Shown: positions 42,334 to 51,771, counted from the stretch's first letter. The stretch: DNA of 64,000 bases from Dyella_B sp035690825 (GCF_051954575.1 NZ_JBQCHP010000007.1:1-64000); one strand, 5' to 3'. Notes: generated from the sequence alone by a model not told the origin. Numbers and translations: made by a program.

Positions 42334-43740
42334 TTACGAAGAGATGGTCGCATCCGCGACGCTTGGCGCAACAGGGCCAAACGTCCCGACTCGATGCCGG
42401 CGAGCGCTGCGCCAGAAGCGCACGAACAGCAGCACGGCCGCCATGCTGAGGCCGGCGATCAGGCCCATCCAGATGCCGCGCGCACCCAGGCCGGCATGGA
42501 ACGCCAGCCACCAGCCTACCGGCATGCCGATCATCCAATAGGCGAACAGGGTGATCGCCATCGGCACGCGCGTGTCCTTGAGGCCGCGCAGCGCGCCGTT
42601 GGACGCCACCTGGATGCCGTCGGAAAACTGGAACAAGCCCGCCAGCGCCAGCAGCTGCGCCGCCAGCGCAATCACTGTCTGGTCATGCGTATAGAGCGAC
42701 GCGATCAGGTGTGGAAAGCCCAGCATCAGGCAGGCCGACGTCGCCTGCGTCACCAGCGTCAGCCCGATGCCGCAGAATCCGGCATAGCGGATGCCGGAGG
42801 CATCGCCGCGCCCGACCGCATTGCCCACGCGCACGGTGATCGCCATCGCCAACCCCAGCGGCACCATGAAGAACAGCGCCGCCACATTCAATGCAACCTG
42901 GTGGCTGGCCACCATGTGCTCGCCCATGGTGCCGATCAACAGCGCCGCCGCCACGAACAGGCCGCCTTCGGCCAGCAGCGTGATCGCCATCGGCAAGCCG
43001 ATGTGCACCAGCGCGCCGATGCGTTTGAGGTTCGGCCATTCGAAATGGGTGAAGACGCCCAGCCCCTTATAGTTGCGATGGAAATACACGTAGGTGCCGA
43101 ACGACAACATCTCGATCCACAACACGGTGGCGGTGGCGATACCGCAACCGCGCGCGCCCATCGGCGGCAACCCCAGCTTGCCGAACATGAAGACGTAGCC
43201 AAGCGGCAGCAACAGCGCCAGGCCGCCGAAACTGAAGTACATCGACGGACGCGTCAGCGACAAGCCTTCGGACAAGCCACGCAACGCGAAATAACAGGTC
43301 AACGCCGGCGTACCCCAGCTGATCGCACGCAGGAATTCGCCTACGTCGCTGTACAGGCTGGGCGAGACGCCGATCAGCCTGATCAGCGGTTCGGCGTGCC
43401 TTATGAACAGCCACAGCAGCACGCCCATGGCCAGCGCCAGCCAGATCGCCTGGTGGAACACCTGCCCCGCTTCGTGCCGGCGACCGGCACCGTCCAGCTG
43501 CGAGACCGACGGCGGCACCGACATCATCATGCCGATGCCACTGACGATCGCCAGCGACCAGATGTTGGTACCTATTGCCACCGCCCCCAGTACATGCGCG
43601 CCGACGTGACCGGATAGCACCGCATCGATCACATTGCTGCCGATCGCGGCGAGCTGGGTGAGGATCAACGGCAGGGCCAGCCGCACAGTGGCGACGATCT
43701 CCCGCGCGACCCGGGCTCGGTCGATATGGATGGGTTTCAT
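42334..43740 (-). CDS. MATE family multidrug efflux transporter (NorM-type)
   Basis: 468 residues, 12 predicted membrane helices. Family features: LTQLAAIGSNVIDAVLSGHVGAHVLGAVAIG in helices 1-2, PPSVSQLDGAGRR after helix 2, GWGTPALTCYFALRG-like loops, and the second-half MVPLGLAMAITVRVGNAVGRGD. It exports cationic drugs or toxins in exchange for H+ or Na+. ATG at 43740 (MKPIHIDRARVAREI). It lies upstream of sppA on the same strand. A MITE-like element lies 63 bp upstream of its start. Confidence 0.9.
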   Translation of the reverse strand: MKPIHIDRARVAREIVATVRLALPLILTQLAAIGSNVIDAVLSGHVGAHVLGAVAIGTNIWSLAIVSGIGMMMSVPPSVSQLDGAGRRHEAGQVFHQAIWLALAMGVLLWLFIRHAEPLIRLIGVSPSLYSDVGEFLRAISWGTPALTCYFALRGLSEGLSLTRPSMYFSFGGLALLLPLGYVFMFGKLGLPPMGARGCGIATATVLWIEMLSFGTYVYFHRNYKGLGVFTHFEWPNLKRIGALVHIGLPMAITLLAEGGLFVAAALLIGTMGEHMVASHQVALNVAALFFMVPLGLAMAITVRVGNAVGRGDASGIRYAGFCGIGLTLVTQATSACLMLGFPHLIASLYTHDQTVIALAAQLLALAGLFQFSDGIQVASNGALRGLKDTRVPMAITLFAYWMIGMPVGWWLAFHAGLGARGIWMGLIAGLSMAAVLLFVRFWRSARRHRVGTFGPVAPSVADATISS

Positions 43741-43803
43741 GGATGGGTACTCCAGGGCCGATCATTCTACCCCGTTCCTTGTTTCCCGCTCTCCTGCCAA
43801 GAT

Positions 43804-44095
43804 TTAAGGCAACACTGACCAAGTATCGCCGTCGTCATGATGCCTGGAAGGCTCGCAGGGTGTGTTGCGTGGCGCCGGGAAGACTGGCCGTCTTGCCAAG
43901 CCGCGCGGCGCAGCCTGCGGGCCTTCCAGGCATCACCCCATCATTTACATGCAATACGTGGGGCCAGCCCTGTCTGTCCGCATGCCTTCGGTCCGCCGTC
44001 TCGACAGACCACCAGTCTGCCTTCGCCGACGGCCCTATGGCCTGCGAACAGACAGGGCTGGTGACGACGGCGATACTTGATCAGTGTTGCCTTAA
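43804..44095. mobile_element. MITE-like element with nested inverted repeats, copy 1 (292 bp)
   Basis: The terminal inverted repeats are 34 bp with one mismatch (43804-43837 and 44062-44095), beginning TTAAGGCAACACTGA. Inside is a second inverted pair (43839-43859 with 43914-43934, one mismatch) and a third (43964-43977 with 44048-44061, perfect). No transposase and no convincing reading frame. A related 219-bp copy lies at 59453-59671: the core around GACTGGCCGTCT and CAGCCTGCGGGCCTT is shared, but the outer repeats differ in sequence while remaining self-complementary. It fills most of the 377-bp gap between the MATE gene and the DUF3667 gene. Whether it is mobile is inferred from structure only. 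Confidence 0.8.
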
Positions 44096-44117
44096 CGCTA
44101 CACCAGGGGATACGCGC

Positions 44118-45275
44118 ATGAAGGAACTGACCATCCACAAAGGCGCGCTCTGCGCCAATTGCCAGACGCCGCTGGAAGGCGAGTATTGCCATCACTGCGG
44201 CCAGTCGGTGCACAGCGTGCTGCGCCCGGTGCACGGCCTGTTCGAAGAATTCTTCGAAACCTTCCTGCACGTGGACGGACGTATCCTGCATACGCTGCCG
44301 GCGCTGTTCCTCAAGCCCGGCTTTCTTACGCTGGAATATTTCAGCGGCCGGCGGGTGCGGTATATCGCCCCGTTCCGCTTGATGTTCGTGCTGTGCCTAC
44401 TGTCGTTTTTCGCATTGCACCTGGCCACGGACGTGATTGCGCATCGTGTGCAGCAGCGTCACCAGCATGCCGTGCTGGTCGATCAGGGCGAGGATTTCTC
44501 GCAAGCGCAGACCGCGAAGCAAGTTCAGCATCAGCTCGATCGCAAGCTGGCGGCGCTCGAAGCCACTCGCACCATCGGCAATACCGCCATCGCCAGCCAG
44601 GTGGACCAGGCCGAACAGAAGCTGCGCGAACAGGCGAACGCGCGCCTGATCGAGCTCGGCGCGCCACCCAGCACGTCGACCGCGAGCAAGCCCGATGACG
44701 ACGCCACCGAACAGTTGGATACGCCCATCAAGCCGGTCCACATCCGCTGGCTACCGGATTTCGCCAATCAGCGCCTGACCGATGCGCTGGACCATATGAA
44801 GAAGAACGGCAAGGCGCTTGCCCATCACGGCACGCCCGCACAGCGCCAGGAAGCCTGGGATCACCTGGCCGCCGGTATCTACGGCGCACTGCCCGGCACC
44901 ATGCTAGTGCTGGTGCCGGTGTTCGCCCTGCTGCTGAAACTGTTCTACCTGTTCAAGCGCAGGCTCTACATGGAGCACTTGATCGTCTCGCTGCACAGCC
45001 ATGCGTTCCTGTTCCTGAGCCTGTTGCTGATCGTCATCACCGGCCTGCTTTCCACCTGGCTCAAGTCGTACGCGGTCTGGGCCGGTTCCATCGTGGGCTG
45101 GCTGCAGGCCCCGCTCATCCTGTGGATACCGGCCTACCTGCTGATCATGCAGAAGCGGATCTACCGTCAAGGCTGGGTGATGACGGTGGTGAAATACGCC
45201 TTCGTGGGCTGGTGCTACTTCTGGCTGCTGCTGCTGTTCCTGGCGGTCGACTTGATCCTTGGCCTAGCCCACTGA
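44118..45275 (+). CDS. DUF3667-type membrane protein with N-terminal zinc ribbon
   Basis: 385 residues. The N-terminal zinc-ribbon-like CANCQTPLEGEYCHHCGQ (two CxxC pairs) is followed by VDGRILHTLPALFLKPGFLTLEYFSGRR, the DUF3667 hallmark. Next come a membrane helix, a soluble coiled-coil segment (about residues 115-260), and four more membrane helices at the C-terminus. Function unknown; the family is common in Bacteroidetes and Xanthomonadales. ATG at 44118 with GGGGA 7 nt upstream. The open frame extends upstream through the MITE-like element, but that part is not coding. Confidence 0.82.
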   Translation: MKELTIHKGALCANCQTPLEGEYCHHCGQSVHSVLRPVHGLFEEFFETFLHVDGRILHTLPALFLKPGFLTLEYFSGRRVRYIAPFRLMFVLCLLSFFALHLATDVIAHRVQQRHQHAVLVDQGEDFSQAQTAKQVQHQLDRKLAALEATRTIGNTAIASQVDQAEQKLREQANARLIELGAPPSTSTASKPDDDATEQLDTPIKPVHIRWLPDFANQRLTDALDHMKKNGKALAHHGTPAQRQEAWDHLAAGIYGALPGTMLVLVPVFALLLKLFYLFKRRLYMEHLIVSLHSHAFLFLSLLLIVITGLLSTWLKSYAVWAGSIVGWLQAPLILWIPAYLLIMQKRIYRQGWVMTVVKYAFVGWCYFWLLLLFLAVDLILGLAH

Positions 45276-45676
45276 TTGTTACTTCCGGAAGGCCAAAAGC
45301 CTGGTTTTGCACAGCGTCAAGGTATTGACATACAAACCTGTCAAGCCCGTGAAGGCCCCTAGGACGACCTCGAAGCGCTCTTTCAACACATTGAAACCCT
45401 TAGGGATTTTTAGCTGGTCAAAAGTTGAACAGCCTGTCACAAGACCCGCTCTGATGCGCGAAACGGGCTCCTCTCAACGGCACATCCACAGACTTATCCA
45501 CAACTCTTGTGGATAAGGGGAAAACCCAGGCTTTGTGAGCCACTTAGCGGTTTTTCCTAGATGACAGGGCAGCAATCGCCGGCAAGCATCCAGCGTGGCT
45601 TCCCTGTCGGATTTTCGTGAGTGCGTACCCGCCGAGCGCGATACACTCCCGCCCACGCCGGACTCCCTCGGACGTC
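45276..45676. other. 401-bp intergenic region upstream of priA, with an inverted DnaA-box pair
   Basis: Contains TTATCCACA (45494-45502) and, 5 nt later, its exact inverse TGTGGATAA (45508-45516); the shorter ATCCACA lies at 45484-45490. The region is relatively A/T-rich and contains no supported gene. It may hold the priA promoter. Too few boxes, and no dnaA/dnaN context, to call an origin. Confidence 0.5.
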
Positions 45677-47851
45677 ATGTCTCTCGTTCTTCGCATCGCC
45701 CTGCCGGTTCCGCTAGCTACCCTGTTCGACTACCTGCCGCCCGCGTCGGGAACGGCGGTGGCGGGCAGCCGGGTGCTCGTACCCTTTGGCCGCAGCAAGG
45801 TCGTGGGTGTCGTGGTGGAAACCGACGTGCCCGCGCAGGTAGGCAACACCCGGCTGAAACGCGTGCTGCGCATGCTGGATGACGAGCCGTTGCTCGATGC
45901 CGAACTGATGCAGACGCTGGCGTGGGCCGCCGACTACTGGCTCGGCGCACCCGGCGAAGCCTACGCCAACGCGCTTCCCTTGCTGCTGCGCGAAGACAAG
46001 GCGCTGCCGGAAACCCGGGAACCGAGTTGGCAGTTGACGATAGCCGGACGCAGCGCACTGGATGCCGGTAGCCGGCGCGGCGGCAGTCGTGCTTTGTTGC
46101 AGACCCTGCTTGCCGGCCCGTTGTCCGCGACGGAGCTGGATGCAACCCTGCCCGACTGGCGCGCTGCCGCACGTCGGCTCGCCGAAGCGGGCCTGATCGA
46201 ACGCGCCGAACCCGCGCCTTCGGCAACATTCTTTCCCGCCGCGCCTGCGCATGCATTGCATGCGGAGCAGGATGCCGCGGTGGCCGCGGTCACCGAAGCC
46301 TTCGGCTGCTTCCAGCCGTTTCTGCTCGATGGCATCACCGGCAGCGGCAAGACCGAGGTGTATCTGTCGCTGATCGAACGCACGCTTGCGCAAGGCAGAC
46401 AGGCGCTGCTGCTGGTGCCGGAGATCGGCTTGGCGCCTCAGACCGTGCGCCGGCTGCGCGACCGGCTGGGCGTGCCGGTGGAAGTGTTGCACTCCAACCT
46501 TGCCGAAGGCGAACGCGCGCGCGCGTGGCTACGCATGCGTTCGGGCGAAGCGCGCGTCGTACTGGGCACACGCTCGGCGGTGTTCACGCCGCTGCCGCAT
46601 GCGGGTTTGATCATCGTCGACGAAGAACACGACAGCGCGTACAAGCAGCAGGAAGGCTTTCGCTATCACGCGCGTGATCTGGCGCTGGTGCGCGGACGCG
46701 CCTTGCAAGTGCCGGTGCTGCTCGGTTCGGCCACGCCGTCCCTGGAAAGCCTGGCGAACGTCGAAGCCGGCCGTTATCGCGCGCTGCATCTGCGTTCGCG
46801 TCCTGCCGCCACGCAGTCGCCGCAGGTGCAGATCGTCGACATGCGCGCTCAGCGCCTGGAGCACGGCCTTTCGCCCGCGTTGCTGCATGTGGTCGGCGAA
46901 ACCGTAGCGCGCGGCGAGCAGGTACTGGTGTTCCGCAATCGTCGCGGCTATGCGCCGGTGCTGCTCTGCCATAACTGCGGCTGGCATGCTGAATGCCCGC
47001 GCTGCGAACACCCGCTTACCTTGCATGCCGCATGGCGCAAGCTAGCGTGTCACCACTGTGATCTGCAGGCGCCGGTGCCATCCGCTTGCCCCGCTTGCGG
47101 CAGCCAGGAGCTGAAACCACAAGGCCAAGGTACCGAGCGCCTGGAAGAGACGCTCACCGCACATTTTCCGCAGACGCCAGTGCTGCGCATCGATCGCGAA
47201 ACCACGCGCCGCCGCGATGCGTTCGAGCAATTGCTGGACAACCTGGCGCAGGATGCTCCGGCCATCCTGGTCGGCACGCAGATGCTGGCGAAGGGTCACG
47301 ATCTGCCTAATCTCACTCTCGTAGCCATCGTCGGCGTGGACGAAGGCCTGCTCAGCGTGGATTTTCGTTCAAGCGAACGTCTCGCCCAGCTGGTGGTGCA
47401 AGTGGCCGGACGCGCAGGACGCGCGCGTAAGCCCGGGCGCGTGCTGTTGCAGACGCATCATCCCGATCATCCGCTGCTGCGCACCTTGCTCTCGCAAGGT
47501 TATGCCTCCGCGGTGAAAGAACTGCTTGCCGAACGCAAGCAGACCGGATTGCCGCCTTATGGACACCAGGTGCTTCTGCGTTGTGAAGCGCATCAGCGTG
47601 CGGCAGTCGATGCGTTTCTTGCCGAAGCGTGCGCGGCCTTGCCCGATACGAGCAAGTTACAGATCGCCGGTCCCATGCCTGCACCGATGCCGCTGCGCGC
47701 CGGACGCCAGCGCGGGCAATTGCTGATCGAAGCGACCAACCGGCGCGATCTGCATGCCGCAGTGCGGCCGTGGTCGATGCAGCTTGCGCAGTTGCCGAGT
47801 GCGCGCAAGGTGCGCTGGTCCTTGGATGTGGATCCGATCGATCTGTATTGA
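45677..47851 (+). CDS. priA: Primosomal protein N' (replication restart helicase)
   Basis: 724 residues, a superfamily 2 3'-to-5' helicase that reloads the replisome at stalled forks. The N-terminal DNA-binding domain starts at LRIALPVPLATLFDYLPP. Helicase motifs: DGITGSGKTEVYL (Walker A), IIVDEEHDSAYKQQ (DEEH box), LLGSATPSLES, and VGTQMLAKGHDLPNLTLV. The zinc-binding insertion has four CxxC-type pairs (CHNCGWHAECPRC, CHHC, CPACGS). ATG at 45677; an upstream in-frame start at 45617 is not family-like. Confidence 0.95.
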   Translation: MSLVLRIALPVPLATLFDYLPPASGTAVAGSRVLVPFGRSKVVGVVVETDVPAQVGNTRLKRVLRMLDDEPLLDAELMQTLAWAADYWLGAPGEAYANALPLLLREDKALPETREPSWQLTIAGRSALDAGSRRGGSRALLQTLLAGPLSATELDATLPDWRAAARRLAEAGLIERAEPAPSATFFPAAPAHALHAEQDAAVAAVTEAFGCFQPFLLDGITGSGKTEVYLSLIERTLAQGRQALLLVPEIGLAPQTVRRLRDRLGVPVEVLHSNLAEGERARAWLRMRSGEARVVLGTRSAVFTPLPHAGLIIVDEEHDSAYKQQEGFRYHARDLALVRGRALQVPVLLGSATPSLESLANVEAGRYRALHLRSRPAATQSPQVQIVDMRAQRLEHGLSPALLHVVGETVARGEQVLVFRNRRGYAPVLLCHNCGWHAECPRCEHPLTLHAAWRKLACHHCDLQAPVPSACPACGSQELKPQGQGTERLEETLTAHFPQTPVLRIDRETTRRRDAFEQLLDNLAQDAPAILVGTQMLAKGHDLPNLTLVAIVGVDEGLLSVDFRSSERLAQLVVQVAGRAGRARKPGRVLLQTHHPDHPLLRTLLSQGYASAVKELLAERKQTGLPPYGHQVLLRCEAHQRAAVDAFLAEACAALPDTSKLQIAGPMPAPMPLRAGRQRGQLLIEATNRRDLHAAVRPWSMQLAQLPSARKVRWSLDVDPIDLY

Positions 47852-47874
47852 TCGCGCGCGCAACGCATAAACGA

Positions 47875-47901
47875 AAACGGCCTCCGCGAGGGAGGCCGTT
47901 T
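47875..47901. terminator. Bidirectional terminator between convergent priA and rpoH
   Basis: An 11-bp perfect stem, AAACGGCCTCC/GGAGGCCGTTT, with a 5-nt loop. On the minus strand it is followed by T-rich sequence (TCGTTT), 22 bp past the rpoH stop; on the plus strand it lies 23 bp past priA. Confidence 0.85.
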
Positions 47902-47923
47902 GCACGAGCGTGTGAATGCCGGC

Positions 47924-48781
<858 letters not shown>

Positions 48782-48810
48782 GTTGGAACCTCCTAAAGAT
48801 GGGGTGGAGC

Positions 48811-48837
48811 TTAGCACTCTGGCACTTGGAGTGCTAA
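48811..48837. promoter_or_regulatory. CIRCE operator (HrcA binding site) upstream of rpoH
   Basis: TTAGCACTC-N9-GAGTGCTAA, a perfect match to the CIRCE consensus, 29 bp upstream of the rpoH start codon and downstream of the predicted transcription start. CIRCE is the target of the heat-shock repressor HrcA and is classically found at groESL and dnaK operons. No chaperone gene is near here; the only downstream gene is rpoH. Confidence 0.92.
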
Positions 48838-48838
48838 A

Positions 48839-48864
48839 GGCACCGGCGAGTTCCGGCGCCTTTT
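48839..48864. promoter_or_regulatory. Hairpin in the rpoH leader between promoter and CIRCE
   Basis: GGCACCGG/CCGGCGCC (48839-48846 with 48853-48860) with a 6-nt loop and one A-C mismatch. On the + strand TTTTAT follows, giving a terminator shape, but no + strand gene ends nearby. In the rpoH transcript it would fold just upstream of CIRCE. Confidence 0.5.
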
Positions 48865-48873
48865 ATGTACCGA

Positions 48874-48902
48874 ATAGTACACGAATCCCGGGCGCTTGTC
48901 CA
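48874..48902 (-). promoter_or_regulatory. Predicted sigma-70 promoter of rpoH
   Basis: On the minus strand: -35 TGGACA (48897-48902), a 17-bp spacer, -10 TACTAT (48874-48879). The expected start is near 48867, giving a leader of about 85 nt that includes the hairpin and CIRCE. Confidence 0.6.
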
Positions 48903-48998
48903 TGTGGGGTGGATGCCCGGCGAAGGGGTTTCAAGCATGACTTCCGGGGAGTGAATACGCGGTCTCGAAATTGCCAGCATCCCGTGGGCGGCCCGCGG

Positions 48999-49739
48999 CT
49001 AGCCAGCCGCCTCCAGTTGCGCTCGGGGCGGCAGGGACCAGTCGACAGGCGCCTGCCCGTGCGCCTGCAGGTACCGGTTGGCGGCCGAAAAATGCCCGCA
49101 GCCGAGAAACCCCCGATGCGCCGACAGCGGCGAGGGATGCACCGCTTTCAATACGGCATGCCGGCGAGTATCGATGAGCTGACCTTTGCGCTGCGCATAG
49201 GAACCCCACAACATGAAAACGATGCCCTCACGCTCGCGGTTGAGCGCATCGATGGCCGCATCGGTAAAACCCTCCCAACCTTTGCCCTGGTGCGAGGCGG
49301 CCAGCCCGCGCTCCACGGTGAGCACCGCGTTGAGCAGCAGCACGCCGCGGTCGGCCCACGGCGTCAGGCAGCCGTGGTCGGGCGGCGCAATGCCCAGGTC
49401 ACGCGCGATTTCCTTGAAGATGTTCACCAGCGACGGCGGCGCAGGTACACCCGGGCGTACCGAGAAGCACAAGCCATGCGCTTGCCCCGGGCCGTGGTAC
49501 GGATCCTGTCCCAGGATCACCACCCGCACCGCATCGAACGGCGTGTGCTGGAACGCATTGAAGATTTCCGGCCCCGGCGGATAGATCACCTTGCCCGTGC
49601 GTTTCTCCGCACGCAGGAATTCGGACAACGCCCGCATCTCGGGGCGTTGCAGGTAATCGCCGATACGGTTTTTCCAGGAAGGCTCGAGCCTGATCCGCTC
49701 TTCGTCGCTCATCGGGACAGCATGCTGTTCGGTAGCCAT
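48999..49739 (-). CDS. ung: Uracil-DNA glycosylase, family 1
   Basis: 246 residues; removes uracil from DNA in base excision repair. The catalytic Asp is in VVILGQDPYHGPGQAHGL (Asp79). The Leu-intercalation loop HPSPLSAHRGFLGCGHF carries the catalytic His. FNAFQHTPFDAVRVV and LLLNAVLTVE are also typical. ATG at 49739 (MATEQHAVPMSDEER). Same strand as maiA upstream (39 bp), so possibly co-transcribed. Confidence 0.96.
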   Translation of the reverse strand: MATEQHAVPMSDEERIRLEPSWKNRIGDYLQRPEMRALSEFLRAEKRTGKVIYPPGPEIFNAFQHTPFDAVRVVILGQDPYHGPGQAHGLCFSVRPGVPAPPSLVNIFKEIARDLGIAPPDHGCLTPWADRGVLLLNAVLTVERGLAASHQGKGWEGFTDAAIDALNREREGIVFMLWGSYAQRKGQLIDTRRHAVLKAVHPSPLSAHRGFLGCGHFSAANRYLQAHGQAPVDWSLPPRAQLEAAG

Positions 49740-49778
49740 CTATGCATGATAACGAGTGGGTGGAGCGCCGTATGCGAC

Positions 49779-50438
49779 TTATCTCGGCGCGTCGGGCTGC
49801 TGCTCCGGCATCGCCTGCTGGAATGCTTCCAGCTCCGCACAGGCGGCATCGATGCGCCGGATCGTCGGATAGTCGTCCGGCGACATATTCCAGCGCCGCG
49901 CGTTGTACACCTGCGGCACCAGGCACAGATCGGCCAGGCCCGGCGTATCGCCGTGGCAATAGCGGCCGGTGTGCTTGCTGCTCGCCAGCATCGTTTCCAG
50001 TGCCTGGAAGCCGACGCTGATCCAATGCCGCATCCAGCTGCCTTTGCGTTCGTCATCGGCATCGAATTGCGCGCCGATGTGTTGCAGTACGCGCAGATTG
50101 CCGAGCGGATGGATGTCGCAGGCGACCATCTGCGCCAGTCCACGCACGCGAGCGCGCCCCGCCGCGTCGGCCGGCAGCAGCGCCGGCTGCGGATGGGTTT
50201 CATCGAGGTATTCGACGATGGCCATGGATTGCGTGATCACGCGATCTCCATCGACCAGGGCCGGCACCAGTTCCTGTGGATTGATCGCCACGTAGCCGGG
50301 CGAATGTTGCTCGCCGCCGTTGTGCAGCAAATGCACTGCCCGCGTTTCGTAACGCAAACCCTTTAGATTCAGCGCAATGCGTACGCGGAAGGCGGCACTG
50401 GATCGCCAGTAACTATAGAGAACGAGGCTGGAGGACAT
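49779..50438 (-). CDS. maiA: Maleylacetoacetate isomerase (zeta-class glutathione S-transferase)
   Basis: 219 residues. Isomerises maleylacetoacetate to fumarylacetoacetate in tyrosine/homogentisate breakdown, using glutathione. The thioredoxin-like N-terminal domain carries the zeta-class signature SYWRSSAAFRVRIALNLKG (SSxxxRVRIAL) and the cis-Pro/GSH segment NPQELVPALVDGDRVITQSMAI. The C-terminal helical domain ends with CHGDTPGLADLCLVPQVYNARR. ATG at 50438 (MSSSLVLYSYWRSS), behind GGAGG-like sequence. No other tyrosine-degradation gene is beside it. Confidence 0.93.
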   Translation of the reverse strand: MSSSLVLYSYWRSSAAFRVRIALNLKGLRYETRAVHLLHNGGEQHSPGYVAINPQELVPALVDGDRVITQSMAIVEYLDETHPQPALLPADAAGRARVRGLAQMVACDIHPLGNLRVLQHIGAQFDADDERKGSWMRHWISVGFQALETMLASSKHTGRYCHGDTPGLADLCLVPQVYNARRWNMSPDDYPTIRRIDAACAELEAFQQAMPEQQPDAPR

Positions 50439-50564
50439 GAGCCGATCCGTGGAAAGGAAGCCTAAGTTTATTCCCTTCACTGTTTGCATCGCCGCAGGGC
50501 GGGCGGGAAAATACGCAGTTCCGGCCTTTGTGCCCACCTTGTCCAAGCTGCCAGGAGTTTTCCC

Positions 50565-51743
50565 GTGACCATCACCCGCATGAGCGACCTCGACCTGCGC
50601 GGCAAGCGCGTGCTGATCCGCGAAGACTTGAACGTGCCGATCGAAAACGGTCGCATCACCTCCACGCAGCGCCTGGACGCCTCGCTGCCCACCATCAAGG
50701 CCGCACTCGCCGCCGGCGCCAAGGTGATGGTGATGTCGCACCTGGGTCGTCCGAAGGAAGGCCAGTTCGATGCCGAATCCTCGCTCGAACCGGTGGCCAA
50801 GTGGCTGGGCGAACACCTCGGCAAGCCGGTGCGCCTGGTTGCCGATTATCTCGGTGGCGTGGAGGTGGCCGAAGGCGAAGTGGTGGTGCTGGAAAATTGC
50901 CGCATGAATGTCGGCGAAGGCAAGGATGACGAAGCGCTGGCCAAGCAGTACGCCGCGCTGTGCGACGTCTTCGTCATGGATGCCTTCGGCACCGCCCATC
51001 GCGCGCAGGCGTCCACGCATGGCGTGATCAAGTTCGCGCCGGCCGCCGCGGCAGGCCCCTTGCTCTGCGCGGAACTGGATGCACTCGGCAAAGCGCTGGA
51101 ACATCCCGCGCATCCGCTGCTGGCGATCGTCGCTGGCTCCAAGGTGTCGACCAAGCTGACGTTGCTGGAAAACCTGATCGGCAAGGTCGACCAGCTTATC
51201 GTCGGCGGCGGCATCGCCAATACGTTCATTGCGGCGATGGGCCATTCGGTCGGCAACTCGCTGTACGAGCCCGACCTGCTGCCCGCTGCCAAGAAAGTGC
51301 TGGCCGACGCCAAGCGTCGCGGCGCCGAAGTGCCGATGCCGGTGGACGTGGTGGTGGCGCCGGAATTTTCCGCGCACGCACCGGCGACGGTCAAGGCGGT
51401 GGATCAGGTGAAGGACGACGAGATGATCCTGGATATCGGTCCTGAAACCGCCAGGTTGTACGCCGAACTGATCGCCAAGGCCGGCACGGTGGTGTGGAAC
51501 GGCCCGGTCGGCGTATTCGAATTCGATGCATTCGGCAAAGGCACGGAAGTGCTCGCGCATGCGGTGGCCGACTCCAAGGCGTTCTCCATCGCCGGCGGCG
51601 GCGACACCCTGGCCGCGGTGGACAAATACGGGATCGAGGACAAGGTGTCCTACATCTCCACCGGCGGCGGCGCGTTCCTGGAATTCCTGGAAGGCAAGGA
51701 GCTGCCGGCGGTGGCGGCGTTGAAGGCGCGGGCGGCGAAGTAA
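50565..51743 (+). CDS. pgk: Phosphoglycerate kinase
   Basis: About 392 residues. Transfers phosphate from 1,3-bisphosphoglycerate to ADP in glycolysis and gluconeogenesis. Motifs: GKRVLIREDLNVPIENG, MSHLGRPKEG, VVLENCRMNVGE, VAGSKVSTKLTLLENL, VWNGPVGVFE, and the C-terminal SIAGGGDTLAAVDKYG...ISTGGGAFLEFLEGKELP. A GTG start at 50565 (VTITRMSDLDLRG) with AGGAG spaced 7 nt upstream is preferred over the ATG five codons later. Confidence 0.95.
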   Translation: MTITRMSDLDLRGKRVLIREDLNVPIENGRITSTQRLDASLPTIKAALAAGAKVMVMSHLGRPKEGQFDAESSLEPVAKWLGEHLGKPVRLVADYLGGVEVAEGEVVVLENCRMNVGEGKDDEALAKQYAALCDVFVMDAFGTAHRAQASTHGVIKFAPAAAAGPLLCAELDALGKALEHPAHPLLAIVAGSKVSTKLTLLENLIGKVDQLIVGGGIANTFIAAMGHSVGNSLYEPDLLPAAKKVLADAKRRGAEVPMPVDVVVAPEFSAHAPATVKAVDQVKDDEMILDIGPETARLYAELIAKAGTVVWNGPVGVFEFDAFGKGTEVLAHAVADSKAFSIAGGGDTLAAVDKYGIEDKVSYISTGGGAFLEFLEGKELPAVAALKARAAK

Positions 51744-51771
51744 TTTCGCGAAGCGGCGATGATGACGATAT

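Noticed and set aside
41362..43617. 751-codon open frame on + across sppA and the MATE gene
   Set aside because: Spans the complement of two clear genes and their intergenic gap; low-complexity His/Arg/Gln composition typical of antisense in GC-rich DNA.
43743..44117. Upstream extension of the DUF3667 gene
   Set aside because: Encoded by the MITE-like element; the zinc-ribbon domain begins at the ATG 44118, which has its own ribosome site.
45276..45676. Chromosomal replication origin
   Set aside because: Only two to three DnaA boxes, no A/T-rich unwinding cluster, and none of dnaA, dnaN, gyrB, rpmH or parAB nearby.
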